Shown piece after piece: positions 18,643 through 27,722 of a DNA stretch of 64,000 nt. This DNA comes from Nitrosospira multiformis (GTDB lineage: Bacteria; Pseudomonadota; Gammaproteobacteria; Burkholderiales; Nitrosomonadaceae), in NCBI RefSeq assembly GCF_900110185.1, contig NZ_FOCT01000005.1, forward strand, positions 197,076 to 261,075. Direction: 5' to 3'. Each line of letters opens with the position of its first letter. Position 1 is the first letter of the stretch. The notes beneath the pieces were generated by a model. The model did not search any database. It was not told where the DNA came from and saw nothing but the letters and a program-made list of their open reading frames with translations. Both the position numbers and the translations under genes were made by a program.

Positions 18643-20055
18643 ATGCCTGTAACGTCACGTAACTCCATGCCTCAATTTGTAACGGCAGCTTCAAACGAGC
18701 AATTACTCGAATCATACAAATTGCCACCGCACTCGGTTGAAGCAGAGCAATCGGTACTGGGCGGATTGATGCTGGACAATCACGCATGGGATAAGGTAGC
18801 GGACGTGATCACGGAAGATGACTTCTACCGGCAGGATCACAAGCTCATCTACCGCCATATCTGCAAACTGGTCGAGCATAGCAAACCGGCCGATGTCATC
18901 ACAGTAGCGGAATCACTTGAAATATCCGCGGAATTGCAGGGGGTCGGTGGGCTCGCTTACGTAGGGATCCTCGTACAGAACACGCCTTCGGCTGCGAATA
19001 TCCGCCGCTATGCGGAAATCGTGCGCGAACGAGCAATCATGCGCAAGCTTGCCCAGGTGGGGACCGACATCACGGATTCGGCATACAACCCTGCTGGGCG
19101 TTCAGCCGCCACGCTGCTGGATGAAGCCGAGGCCAGGGTTTTTGAAATTGCCGAGGCGGGTGCGCGGGGCAAGCAGGGTTTTATCGATATCCAGCCGCTG
19201 CTGAAGGAGGTCGTGGAGCGTATAGAGACGCTCTACAACCAGGATAATCAAAGTGATGTGACCGGAATCGCAACCGGCTTCCATGATTTGGATGAAAAGA
19301 CTTCGGGCTTTCAGCCTGGCGATCTTGTTATTGTTGCAGGCCGGCCATCGATGGGCAAGACCGCCTTTTCGCTCAATATTGCCGAGCATGTTGCACTCAC
19401 GCTCCAAAAACCGGTAGCGGTATTCAGCATGGAAATGGGAGGCGCGCAACTGGCGATGCGTATGCTGGGCTCCGTCGGAAAGCTGGATCAGCACAAGGTG
19501 CGCACCGGCCGCCTGCTGGACGAGGATTGGTCCCGTCTGACGCATGCACTTGGTAAGCTGAACGACGCTCCGCTTTTTATTGACGAAAGTGCCGCTTTGA
19601 ATGCCTTGGAACTAAGGGCGCGCGCGCGCCGACTGCATCGCCAGCATGGGGAACTGGGCTTGATCGTGGTGGATTATCTCCAGTTGATGTCAGCCGCCAG
19701 CCAGGGCGAGAACCGCGCCACGGAGATTTCCGAAATATCCCGCTCCCTCAAGGCACTGGCAAAAGAACTGCATGTGCCCGTTGTCGCGTTATCCCAGTTG
19801 AATCGAAGCCTCGAGCAGCGTCCGAACAAGCGTCCGGTCATGTCCGATCTGCGCGAGTCCGGCGCGATCGAACAGGATGCCGATCTGATTCTTTTCATCT
19901 ACCGGGACGAAGTCTATAACCCGGAGACACCGGACAAGGGAATCGCTGAAATCATTATAGGAAAGCAGCGGAATGGACCGATCGGCAAGGTCGATCTGAC
20001 TTTTCTGGGCGAATATACCCGATTCGAAAGCTACGCCAGATCAGGTCATTACTAA
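18643..20055 (+). CDS. dnaB: Replicative DNA helicase DnaB
   Basis: The 470-residue hexameric 5'-3' helicase unwinds DNA at the fork and recruits primase. The N-terminal collar contains LPPHSVEAEQSVLGGLM. The RecA-like motor has Walker A GRPSMGKTAFSL near residue 233, SMEMGGAQLAMRM after it, Walker B LIVVDYLQLM near 340, and the C-terminal LRESGAIEQDADLILF containing the arginine finger. ATG 18643 and ATG 18667 are both possible; the second gives the more typical MPQF start. There is no intein insertion. Confidence 0.97.
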   Translation: MPVTSRNSMPQFVTAASNEQLLESYKLPPHSVEAEQSVLGGLMLDNHAWDKVADVITEDDFYRQDHKLIYRHICKLVEHSKPADVITVAESLEISAELQGVGGLAYVGILVQNTPSAANIRRYAEIVRERAIMRKLAQVGTDITDSAYNPAGRSAATLLDEAEARVFEIAEAGARGKQGFIDIQPLLKEVVERIETLYNQDNQSDVTGIATGFHDLDEKTSGFQPGDLVIVAGRPSMGKTAFSLNIAEHVALTLQKPVAVFSMEMGGAQLAMRMLGSVGKLDQHKVRTGRLLDEDWSRLTHALGKLNDAPLFIDESAALNALELRARARRLHRQHGELGLIVVDYLQLMSAASQGENRATEISEISRSLKALAKELHVPVVALSQLNRSLEQRPNKRPVMSDLRESGAIEQDADLILFIYRDEVYNPETPDKGIAEIIIGKQRNGPIGKVDLTFLGEYTRFESYARSGHY

Positions 20056-20202
20056 GACTACAGTCGAACTATCTTTCGCTATTGTCCGGGTAAACTTTTG
20101 GAAGTGTAGATCAGGGCTCTGCCCGACGACCAAGACTTATCCGGCTAGCTCGACCTACCGCCAAGAGCGGAGAAGGTGCGCGGGTCTTGGCAGGGATAGC
20201 GC

Positions 20203-21654
20203 TTACAGTATCTCTGCAGCATAATCCGCCAGCCTGGAACGCTCGCCGCGTTGCAACGTGACATGGCCGCTGTGATTCCATCCCTTGAACCGGTCCACCA
20301 CGTAGGTCAGCCCTGAGCTTCCCTCCGACAAATAGGGCGTATCTATCTGCGCGATGTTACCCAGGCACACGACCTTTGTGGCAGGGCCGGCACGGGTAAT
20401 AAGGGTTTTCATCTGCTTAGGTGTCAGGTTCTGCGCTTCGTCGATTATCAGAAACTTGTTGATGAAAGTGCGCCCCCGCATGAAGTTGAGCGATTTTATC
20501 TTGATCCGGGAGCGAATCAAATCGAGTGTCGCTGCTCGTCCCCATTCTCCGGCGCTGCTATCTGTCTTGTTGAGCACGTCCAGATTGTCTTCCAGTGCGC
20601 CCATCCAGGGAGTCATCTTTTCTTCCTCGGTTCCGGGCAGAAATCCGATATCCTCCCCCACCGGCACTGTCACGCGCGTCATGATGATTTCAGAATACAC
20701 CTTGTGCTCCAGTGTCTGCATCAGACCTGCTGCCAGCGTAAGCAACGTCTTGCCGGTACCTGCCTGTCCCAGCAGGGTGACAAAATCTACTTCCGGGTTC
20801 ATCAGCAGATTGAACGCGAAATTCTGCTCGCGATTCCGCGCCGTGATGCCCCACACATTGTTCTTTTGATGAGTATAATCTTTCAGCGTCTGCAGAACGG
20901 CTGTTCTTCCGCTAGTCTCCTTGACCTGCGCGTAAAACGGTTTGTCATGCTCCAGATAAACGAATTGATTGATTACAAAGCCCCCGGCAAGGGGACCCGT
21001 CACACGATAAAATGTCTGCCCCGACTGCTGCCAGGATTCCATATCCTTGCCGTGTTCATCCCAGAAATCCTCTGGCAGTTCCTGGATGCCTGAAAAGAGG
21101 ACATCGGTGTCTTCCAGAACCTTGTCATTGAAATAATCCTCGGCCGCCAGCCCCAAGGCCCGCGCCTTGATGCGCATGTTGATGTCTTTGGAAACCAGTG
21201 TGACAACGCGGTTCTGGTGGGTATCGTGCAAAAACTTGACTGCTCCGATAATCTGGTTGTCCGCGCTGCCGCTTGCCAGATATACCGGCAGAACGTTCGT
21301 GATCGCCTGCGTCTGGAGGAACAGCCTGCCGGTTGCATTCTTGGTGCCATGCGACTGTAAAGAAATGCCTTCGTCAATATCGGTTATCGCGCTGCTGACG
21401 ATTTCATCGAGAAAACGGCTTGTTTGACGTGCATTGCGGGCAACCTCCGACATCCCTTTCTTGTTGTTGTCGAGTTCCTCAAGGGTTGTCATCGTGATAT
21501 AGATGTCATGCTCCTGAAAGCGGAACAAGCTGATGGGATCATGCATCAGCACGTTGCTGTCGAGCACGAACAGCTTGGGCATCAGACGGGTGACTGGAGC
21601 GATGGAAGCAGATGACTTGGAAGCCGTGGAAGAACCAGACTTTCTAGGACTCAT
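20203..21654 (-). CDS. PhoH family ATPase with N-terminal PIN domain
   Basis: A 483-residue protein of the PhoH2 type. The PIN nuclease domain starts at KLFVLDSNVLMHDP (about residues 27-40) with further acidic positions in LEELDNNKKG and LVSKDINMR. The PhoH ATPase has Walker A GQAGTGKTLL near 293 and Walker B FLIIDEAQNLTPKQMKTLITR near 400. PIN-PhoH proteins are thought to be sequence-specific RNA helicase/RNases. The start is uncertain: ATG 21654 overlaps the upstream peroxiredoxin gene by 11 bases, while ATG 21582 begins right at the PIN domain. Confidence 0.92.
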   Translation of the reverse strand: MSPRKSGSSTASKSSASIAPVTRLMPKLFVLDSNVLMHDPISLFRFQEHDIYITMTTLEELDNNKKGMSEVARNARQTSRFLDEIVSSAITDIDEGISLQSHGTKNATGRLFLQTQAITNVLPVYLASGSADNQIIGAVKFLHDTHQNRVVTLVSKDINMRIKARALGLAAEDYFNDKVLEDTDVLFSGIQELPEDFWDEHGKDMESWQQSGQTFYRVTGPLAGGFVINQFVYLEHDKPFYAQVKETSGRTAVLQTLKDYTHQKNNVWGITARNREQNFAFNLLMNPEVDFVTLLGQAGTGKTLLTLAAGLMQTLEHKVYSEIIMTRVTVPVGEDIGFLPGTEEEKMTPWMGALEDNLDVLNKTDSSAGEWGRAATLDLIRSRIKIKSLNFMRGRTFINKFLIIDEAQNLTPKQMKTLITRAGPATKVVCLGNIAQIDTPYLSEGSSGLTYVVDRFKGWNHSGHVTLQRGERSRLADYAAEIL

Positions 21655-22120
21655 GATTCTCGCTGGGCAGGGTTTTCACAAACTCCAGGACCTCCTGGAC
21701 ATGTCCCGTCACTTTGACACTTCGCCATTCGCGCCGAAGTATCCCTTTCGTATCGACCACGAATGTGCTCCGGTCGATGCCGCGGACCTGCTTACCGTAC
21801 ATGTTTTTCATCTTCATCACATCGAACAGGTTGCAAACCGTCTCGTCCGTGTCGCTCAGCAACTCGAACGGAAAATTCATTTTTGCCTTGAATTTCTCGT
21901 GAGACTTGAGGTTGTCCCGTGAAATACCCACTATGTCGCAATCGGCGTCGGTAAATTCGGTGTAAGCATCCCGGAATTCCTGGCCCTCGGTGGTGCATCC
22001 CGGCGTATCGTCCTTTGGATAGAAATAGATGACCAGGTTTTTTTCACGGGCTGCGGATAAACGAAATGTCTTATTACTGGTCGAAGGAAGTTCAAAATCG
22101 GGAACGGGTTGATTCAGCAT
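21644..22120 (-). CDS. bcp: Thioredoxin-dependent peroxiredoxin (BCP/PrxQ family)
   Basis: The 158-residue enzyme reduces hydrogen peroxide and organic peroxides. The peroxidatic cysteine is Cys42 in DDTPGCTTEG. The partner cysteine five residues later in E. coli Bcp is absent (Gln47). The remaining cysteines are Cys61 (DADCDIV) and Cys96 (ETVCNLF); the latter lies about where some PrxQ-type enzymes place a resolving cysteine, otherwise it would be a 1-Cys enzyme. The gene overlaps the PhoH gene start by 11 bases, so the two are likely cotranscribed. Confidence 0.93.
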   Translation of the reverse strand: MLNQPVPDFELPSTSNKTFRLSAAREKNLVIYFYPKDDTPGCTTEGQEFRDAYTEFTDADCDIVGISRDNLKSHEKFKAKMNFPFELLSDTDETVCNLFDVMKMKNMYGKQVRGIDRSTFVVDTKGILRREWRSVKVTGHVQEVLEFVKTLPSENHES

Positions 22121-22305
22121 TTCAATCCTCAGTGGTTACTCGCGATGTCATGTTAGCAAAAAAAGCATGTGCGGTTGCAACGAAGAGAAGATTCCTCACC
22201 TTCAAAACAGATAGTCTCGATCCTCTTGATTTCATGAATGCCTGTTCCGGTTACTGCCATGTTGTGATCGATCATCAAACAGGGGATATGGGATGAGATG
22301 GACAA

Positions 22306-22755
22306 TCAAAGTTGCCCTCGCACCGCATCCGCCCAGCAGTTGGGAGTTTCGAACAGGCGCACTTGCTCCAGCCTGAGATGATTGCCATAGCGATCCTGAT
22401 ATGCTTCATCGAGTATGTGGAAAGCGGTCAGAGCCAGATTTTCCGCCGTGGGTGGCGTATGCAGCACCACGGTTTTATGGTCTTCGAGGGATTGGAGGAA
22501 TTCCAGCAACTTGTGGTCTTCCGCATATGCAAGGAACGCATGGTCCCATTTATCCACCAGCACTTCTTTCGCAATGCGTTTGACCTCCGAATAATCCATG
22601 ACCATGCCTTGCTCGGAGATGCCGGGCTCAGTAATAATTTCGCCTGACAGGGTGATTTCTATGGCGTAACGATGGCCGTGCAGATGCCGGCACTGGCTCT
22701 TGTGGGAAGGTATACGGTGGCCGGCGTCGAATTCCAGCCTGCGTGTAATTAACAT
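22306..22755 (-). CDS. queD: 6-carboxy-5,6,7,8-tetrahydropterin synthase
   Basis: A 149-residue enzyme of the queuosine/7-deazaguanine pathway that converts dihydroneopterin triphosphate to carboxytetrahydropterin. I use ATG 22755 because MLITRRLEFDAGHR is the usual N-terminus; the ORF runs 11 codons further upstream. The zinc ligands are His13 in FDAGHR and the two His of HLHGH (26 and 28), with the catalytic cysteine Cys22 just before. The 5' end diverges from, and sits within a few bases of, a radical SAM gene that could belong to another pathway. Confidence 0.93.
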   Translation of the reverse strand: MLITRRLEFDAGHRIPSHKSQCRHLHGHRYAIEITLSGEIITEPGISEQGMVMDYSEVKRIAKEVLVDKWDHAFLAYAEDHKLLEFLQSLEDHKTVVLHTPPTAENLALTAFHILDEAYQDRYGNHLRLEQVRLFETPNCWADAVRGQL

Positions 22756-22771
22756 TATCGGGATTGTAGCA

Positions 22772-23632
22772 TTGCAGCAAATTTCCAAACGATTGGATGT
22801 AGCAGATCATAGCCGCGATATAACCGGGATGACCTATGTTTATCCGGTTATTTCGCGCCGTGCCGGGGGTGTGTCGATCGGAATCAATCTTAATCCGAAC
22901 AATGCATGTAACTGGCGTTGCATCTACTGCCAGGTACCGAATCTCTCGCGAGGCACTGCTCCCGCGATTGACCTGGCAAAACTCGAAGCCGAGTTGCGGG
23001 CTTTGTTGCACGGAATCGTATATGGCGATTTCATGCAAAGACAGGTACCTGCTGAGGCAAGACGTCTCCATGATATCGCTTTATCCGGCAATGGCGAGTC
23101 GACCAGCGCCAGGGAATTCGAGCAAGTCATCGAACTGCTCGGACGGGTAAAAAATGATTTCGATCTGCCCGAAGCGCTTAAGCTGGTATTGATCACAAAT
23201 GGCAGTCTGATAGATCGCGACAGTGTCCAGCGCGGGTTGAGCCGGATGGCCACGCTCAGTGGCGAAGTATGGTTCAAACTGGACAGCGTCACCCGCGAGG
23301 GAAGGCAGCTGATCAATAACACACGCATGAGCTTAAAAAAAATGCGCAGGAATCTGCAACTGTCTGCATCCCTGTGCCCTACATGGTTGCAGACCTGCGT
23401 ATTTCAAATCGACGGGATGCCACCTTCCAGAAATGAATCTGAAGCGTATTTGAGATTTATCGAGGAATTCCTGAGCGAGGGGGGAGTACTCGAAGGCGTG
23501 CTTCTGTATGGTCTTGCGCGTCCATCCTTGCAGCCGGAAGCATCTCGGCTCACGAAGATCAGGCAGGAGTGGATGGAGGCATTTTCGGAACAAATAAGAC
23601 GCCGGGGACTCGCTGTAAAGCTGAATCCATAG
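22772..23632 (+). CDS. Radical SAM protein of unknown substrate
   Basis: About 286 residues. The radical SAM cluster motif is CNWRCIYC near residues 46-53, and SGNGEST plus LITNGSLI follow in the expected strands. The start is uncertain: the frame is open from 22700, but the family-like sequence DHSRDITGMTYVYPVISRRAGG starts around 22797. I use TTG 22772, 16 bases from the divergent queD ATG; TTG 22793 or ATG 22829 are alternatives. Divergence from queD might suggest a link to modified nucleosides, but queE has its own signature and this protein is not a clear match. Confidence 0.78.
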   Translation: MQQISKRLDVADHSRDITGMTYVYPVISRRAGGVSIGINLNPNNACNWRCIYCQVPNLSRGTAPAIDLAKLEAELRALLHGIVYGDFMQRQVPAEARRLHDIALSGNGESTSAREFEQVIELLGRVKNDFDLPEALKLVLITNGSLIDRDSVQRGLSRMATLSGEVWFKLDSVTREGRQLINNTRMSLKKMRRNLQLSASLCPTWLQTCVFQIDGMPPSRNESEAYLRFIEEFLSEGGVLEGVLLYGLARPSLQPEASRLTKIRQEWMEAFSEQIRRRGLAVKLNP

Positions 23633-23703
23633 CTTGAATTTTTCTCCTTCCTGATTCTCCGATGAAAGCTTGAGCAGTGATCCGGACAGGCTTCGATATT
23701 GTC

Positions 23704-23991
23704 CTACTGCTTGGCCTTGGAGGCTTTCTTCAGACTCTTGTACAGCTCAGGATCCTTGCTTTTCAGTAAGGCTGCAACTGCCAGATCGTCTTTCTTGATC
23801 TTGGAAAGATCGATGTGCTCGATATGCACCAGCCGTACCAGTTCCCTTACCGGTCTGGGCATATTTCGTCCACTCTCATAACGGGAGCCGCCGCTTTGGG
23901 TGACACCGACCTTGCTCCAGAAATCATGCTGATTGAGACCCAGTTTGCGTCGAATTTCACGAGGATTGGATATTTCTTCGAAGAGTTTCAT
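23704..23991 (-). CDS. Small XRE-like helix-turn-helix regulator
   Basis: A 95-residue protein with a helix-turn-helix at about 10-45 (REIRRKLGLNQHDFWSKVGVTQS followed by RYESGRNMP), and a Lys-rich C-terminal helix (LKKASKAKQ). It resembles Cro/CI-type domains more than antitoxins; no toxin partner is adjacent. It converges with the radical SAM gene. Its targets cannot be seen. The AT-rich 370-base region upstream would hold its promoter. Confidence 0.75.
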   Translation of the reverse strand: MKLFEEISNPREIRRKLGLNQHDFWSKVGVTQSGGSRYESGRNMPRPVRELVRLVHIEHIDLSKIKKDDLAVAALLKSKDPELYKSLKKASKAKQ

Positions 23992-24364
23992 GGGGGCATC
24001 TCGACAGGTTATGTAGTTAGAATAGACGCGCTTTTATGTTATAGGAGTATTGCACATACATAAATTTAATTTGTTTTTTTATTCTATGCAAGTATTAAGA
24101 AACCCCTGAATCAATCAGGTTTTCCCCGAATGGAGCGACTCCAGGCCCTGAATTTGACCTACGTCAATATCCTGGGGTTTTTCCGTTTATCATTTTGCAT
24201 ATCGCGGAACCTGAAAAAAGCTTCTGCAAAGGTTCTCGGGTTTTCTTTCCGGTAATAAGGTAAAATTCGAACACAATATCCATGCCAGGACTTTAAACCC
24301 CTAAATTGATCCGACATGTGGCATTTCGGCCACGGCTTTGCCATTCTCAGTTAAGCAGGTTATC
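23992..24364. promoter_or_regulatory. Divergent intergenic region with a hairpin carrying an FNR-like dyad
   Basis: The stretch between the HTH gene and lysC has no credible gene. At 24154-24167 the dyad TTGAC-CTAC-GTCAA resembles sites of the CRP/FNR family. It sits inside a larger imperfect hairpin (CCAGG near 24141, CCTGG near 24170) followed by GGTTTTT. The element could be an operator for the HTH gene, a terminator, or an attenuator ahead of lysC; the sequence alone does not decide. Confidence 0.35.
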
Positions 24365-25594
24365 GTGACATTTATCGTTCAAAAATACGGCGGCACATCG
24401 GTGGGCAGCACGGAGCGCATCAAGAATGTCGCCCGCCGGGTGGCGAGATTCCAGGCTCGCGGCGATCGGGTGGTGGTCGTGGTATCCGCCATGAGCGGAG
24501 AGACAAATCGTCTTATTGCGCTGGCGAGGGAATTCCAGGCTCATCCGGACCCCCGCGAGCTGGATGTCATGGTTTCCACCGGGGAGCAGGTTTCTGTCGC
24601 TCTGCTGTCAATGGCGCTGATGGATCTGGGCATCAAGGCGAAAAGCTACACCGGCCCCCAGGTGCGCATTCACACCGATAGCGCCTATACCAAGGCGCGC
24701 ATACTCAAAATCGATGAGGACAGGATACGCGCCGACCTCGATGCGGGATATGTGGTGGCAGTAGCGGGCTTTCAGGGAGTGGACGAGGCAGGCAGTATCA
24801 CCACATTGGGCCGAGGCGGTTCGGACACTACGGCTGTTGCCCTCGCGGCAGCGCTCAAGGCGGATGAATGCCAGATCTACACGGATGTAGACGGGGTTTA
24901 CACGACCGACCCCCGAATTGTGCCCGAAGCGCGCAAACTCAAGACTGTTACCTTTGAAGAAATGCTTGAAATGGCAAGCCTCGGTTCCAAGGTGCTGCAG
25001 ATCCGCGCGGTGGAGTTCGCGGGTAAATACAAAGTTAAATTGCGGGTGCTCTCCAGTTTCGAGGAAGAAGGAGAAGGTACCCTCATCACTTTCGAGGAAG
25101 AAAAAAACATGGAGCGGGCGATTATTTCAGGCATCGCATTCAATCGTGACGAAGCCAAGATTACGGTGCTGGGTGTGCCGGACCGTCCCGGTATCGCCTA
25201 TCAGATTCTCGGTCCCGTGGCGGATGCGAATATCGATGTGGACATGATCATCCAGAATGTCGGCCACGATGACATGACCGATTTTTCATTTACCGTGAAT
25301 CGCAATGAATTTGCGAGAACGATGGATATCCTGAAAAATCAGGTGCAGCCTCACATCGGCGCCCGGGGAGTGATCGGAGGCGACAGAATCGCGAAAGTCT
25401 CGGTAGTGGGTGTCGGCATGCGTTCGCATGTGGGCATTGCCAGCAGAATGTTCCGTACGCTGGCGGAAGAAGGCATCAATATTCAGATGATCTCCACCTC
25501 CGAAATCAAGATTTCCGTAGTCGTGGATGAAAAATACATGGAGTTGGCGGTACGTGTCTTGCACAAGGTATTCGAACTCGATCAGATATCATGA
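24365..25594 (+). CDS. lysC: Aspartate kinase
   Basis: The 409-residue enzyme phosphorylates aspartate, the first step to lysine, threonine, methionine and diaminopimelate. The start is GTG 24365, giving the family N-terminus TFIVQKYGGTSVGS; the ORF is open nine codons further upstream. The kinase core includes VVVSAMSGETNRL, STGEQVSVALL and TTLGRGGSDTTAVALAAAL. Two C-terminal ACT domains (about 265-335 and 345-405, with VPDRPGIAYQI and MRSHVGIASRMF) bind amino-acid effectors, so feedback inhibition is expected. Confidence 0.97.
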   Translation: MTFIVQKYGGTSVGSTERIKNVARRVARFQARGDRVVVVVSAMSGETNRLIALAREFQAHPDPRELDVMVSTGEQVSVALLSMALMDLGIKAKSYTGPQVRIHTDSAYTKARILKIDEDRIRADLDAGYVVAVAGFQGVDEAGSITTLGRGGSDTTAVALAAALKADECQIYTDVDGVYTTDPRIVPEARKLKTVTFEEMLEMASLGSKVLQIRAVEFAGKYKVKLRVLSSFEEEGEGTLITFEEEKNMERAIISGIAFNRDEAKITVLGVPDRPGIAYQILGPVADANIDVDMIIQNVGHDDMTDFSFTVNRNEFARTMDILKNQVQPHIGARGVIGGDRIAKVSVVGVGMRSHVGIASRMFRTLAEEGINIQMISTSEIKISVVVDEKYMELAVRVLHKVFELDQIS

Positions 25595-25672
25595 TATTCC
25601 GCTTACCGCGTTCCTTTCATAACCTTTGTTTGACCCAGGAGTTCTAAACCGCTATCCTAGTGCGGCTTTGTT

Positions 25673-25765
25673 GGAGAGATGGCCGAGTGGTCGAAGGCGC
25701 TCCCCTGCTAAGGGAGTATAGGCTCAAAAAGCTTATCGAGGGTTCGAATCCCTCTCTCTCCGCCA
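25673..25765 (+). tRNA. tRNA-Ser (anticodon GCT)
   Basis: A 93-base class-II tRNA: acceptor GGAGAGA pairs with TCTCTCC, the anticodon loop CTGCTAA in a TCCC/GGGA stem reads GCT, there is a long variable arm, a GGTTCGAATCC T-arm and an encoded CCA. It decodes AGC/AGU. Confidence 0.97.
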
Positions 25766-25940
25766 CCTACCAGATTAAAGCAGTCGCTGTTTGTCAACCG
25801 GGGCTAAGTAGCTAACCAAGCCGGTTGCTATCTACTATATTTATCTAATAGTCCCAAGTTTATCGCAGATATCAGTCATACTTGAGTAGCCGCTCGTCCC
25901 AATGATGAGCAAGCATGCAGCGCTTTAGGAGGAGAATGCA

Positions 25941-27722
25941 TTGAAGTTCGCGCACCCTCGACCGCAGATGCAGCGCTCCAACTGGACCCCGCTCAATGGA
26001 GTCTGGCGCTTTCGCTACGATGATGCGCGTACTTTCACACATCCATCCCAGATCGAGTCCTGGCCGATGGAAATCATCGTGCCGTTTCCACCCGAATCTG
26101 AGGCAAGTGGAATCGGTGACCGCAGTTTTCATTCACTCTGCTGGTATGAGCGCGATTTTGATTTCGAGCCCTCCTCGGAGCGGGTAATCCTGCATTTCGG
26201 TGCCGTAGACTATTCCGCAAAGGTATGGGTCAACGATCGTTTTGCCGCCAGCCACGAAGGGGGGCATACCCCATTCTGGGGCGACATCACCCCTCTGCTC
26301 GATCCGTCCGGAAAACAGAAGGTGACGGTACAGGTGGAGGACGATCCGCACGAACTGGCCAAGCCGCGTGGAAAGCAGGACTGGCAGCTCGAATCTCATG
26401 CCATCTGGTATCCCCGTACCACCGGCATCTGGCAGACCGTCTGGATCGAGCGGGTATCCAAAAATTACATTGAAAAGATTCGGTGGACGCCCCAGGTCGA
26501 GATATATGCGATAGGCTTCGAAGCGCGCGTGATAGGAGAAGAGGCCGACGAACTGGCAGTAGACGTATGTTTGCGCCATGGGGATCAGTTGCTCGCGCAT
26601 GACCGCTATCGGGTAGTCGAACGGGAAGTAGACCGCGTCATCATATTGTCTGACCCTGGAATTGATGATTTTCGTAATGAGTTGCTATGGAGCCCGGAAC
26701 GTCCCACATTGATCGATGCAGTGGTACGGTTGATGCGGGGCGAGGAGGTGTTGGACGAGTTCGTCTCATACACTGCAATGCGTTCCGTCAACATCTTGCG
26801 CGATCGCTTTATGCTAAATGGACGCCCCTATACGCTGAGACTCGTGCTTGACCAGGGCTACTGGCCGGAGACACTGCTAGCCGCGCCGAGTGATGACGCG
26901 CTCCGCCGCGATGTGGAACTTGCAAAGGCGATGGGCTTCAACGGAGTGCGCAAACATCAAAAGATAGAGGACCCGCGCTATCTCTATTGGGCGGATAAGC
27001 TTGGGCTGATGGTATGGGAAGAAATGCCTTCCGCATATCGTTTCACTCGCAGCGCCATCAAGAGGACGGTGCGGGAATGGACTGAAGCTATCGAGCGGGA
27101 TTACAGTCATCCCTGCGTCATTGTATGGGTAACTTTCAATGAATCCTGGGGAGTACCCGAACTTACCGCGGTGGGTAAACAGCGGCACGCGGTCGAAGCG
27201 CTGTATCACTTGACGAAAACGCTAGATGCAACGCGCCCGGTAATCGGTAACGATGGATGGGAAAGCAGCGCTACGGATATCATCGGTATTCACGATTATG
27301 ACGCCAACGTTGAACACCTGCGTCAGCGTTATGGCGCCGAAATAAAGCCTGAACAGTTGTTCGACCGTCGGCGTCCGGGCGGGCGAATTCTAACCCTTGA
27401 TGGCTACCCGCACAGGGGCCAGCCGATCATGTTAAGCGAGTTCGGCGGGATTGCTTTCGCCAAGTGCCCGCAACCGGGCGTCGAGCATACCTGGGGCTAT
27501 ACTGTTGCCCACACCGAAGAGGAATTTGCACGTATGTATACTGAGTTGATGCATACAGTGATTCACACGGCTCTCTTCAGCGGCTTTTGCTATACTCAGT
27601 TTGCCGATACCTTTCAGGAAGCGAACGGGCTGCTGTGCGCGGATCGTACTCCCAAGATTCCCATTGAACAAATCGCGCGTGTCACGCGCATCTCACCCAC
27701 CTACATACCTGGGGGTGTTTAG
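25941..27722 (+). CDS. Glycoside hydrolase family 2 enzyme (beta-galactosidase/glucuronidase-like)
   Basis: 593 residues. AGGAGGAG is six bases before TTG 25941, which sets the start; an ATG at 25936 stops after two codons. Layout is typical of GH2: N-terminal jelly-roll (PLNGVWRF, WVNDRFAASHEGGHTPF), an immunoglobulin-like middle, and a TIM barrel. The likely acid/base is Glu401 in TFNESWG and the nucleophile is Glu500 in MLSEFGG. The galT-galK genes that follow with tight coupling favour a galactoside as substrate. There is no signal peptide, so it acts inside the cell. Confidence 0.9.
   Translation: MKFAHPRPQMQRSNWTPLNGVWRFRYDDARTFTHPSQIESWPMEIIVPFPPESEASGIGDRSFHSLCWYERDFDFEPSSERVILHFGAVDYSAKVWVNDRFAASHEGGHTPFWGDITPLLDPSGKQKVTVQVEDDPHELAKPRGKQDWQLESHAIWYPRTTGIWQTVWIERVSKNYIEKIRWTPQVEIYAIGFEARVIGEEADELAVDVCLRHGDQLLAHDRYRVVEREVDRVIILSDPGIDDFRNELLWSPERPTLIDAVVRLMRGEEVLDEFVSYTAMRSVNILRDRFMLNGRPYTLRLVLDQGYWPETLLAAPSDDALRRDVELAKAMGFNGVRKHQKIEDPRYLYWADKLGLMVWEEMPSAYRFTRSAIKRTVREWTEAIERDYSHPCVIVWVTFNESWGVPELTAVGKQRHAVEALYHLTKTLDATRPVIGNDGWESSATDIIGIHDYDANVEHLRQRYGAEIKPEQLFDRRRPGGRILTLDGYPHRGQPIMLSEFGGIAFAKCPQPGVEHTWGYTVAHTEEEFARMYTELMHTVIHTALFSGFCYTQFADTFQEANGLLCADRTPKIPIEQIARVTRISPTYIPGGV

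Noticed and set aside
20056-20202. Possible terminator between dnaB and the PhoH gene
   Set aside because: A GCCAAGA/TCTTGGC stem has an 18-base loop and no T run; too weak to call.
24159-24344. A 61-residue minus-strand ORF before lysC
   Set aside because: It has no ribosome site or recognisable domain, and it covers the hairpin and lysC leader region.
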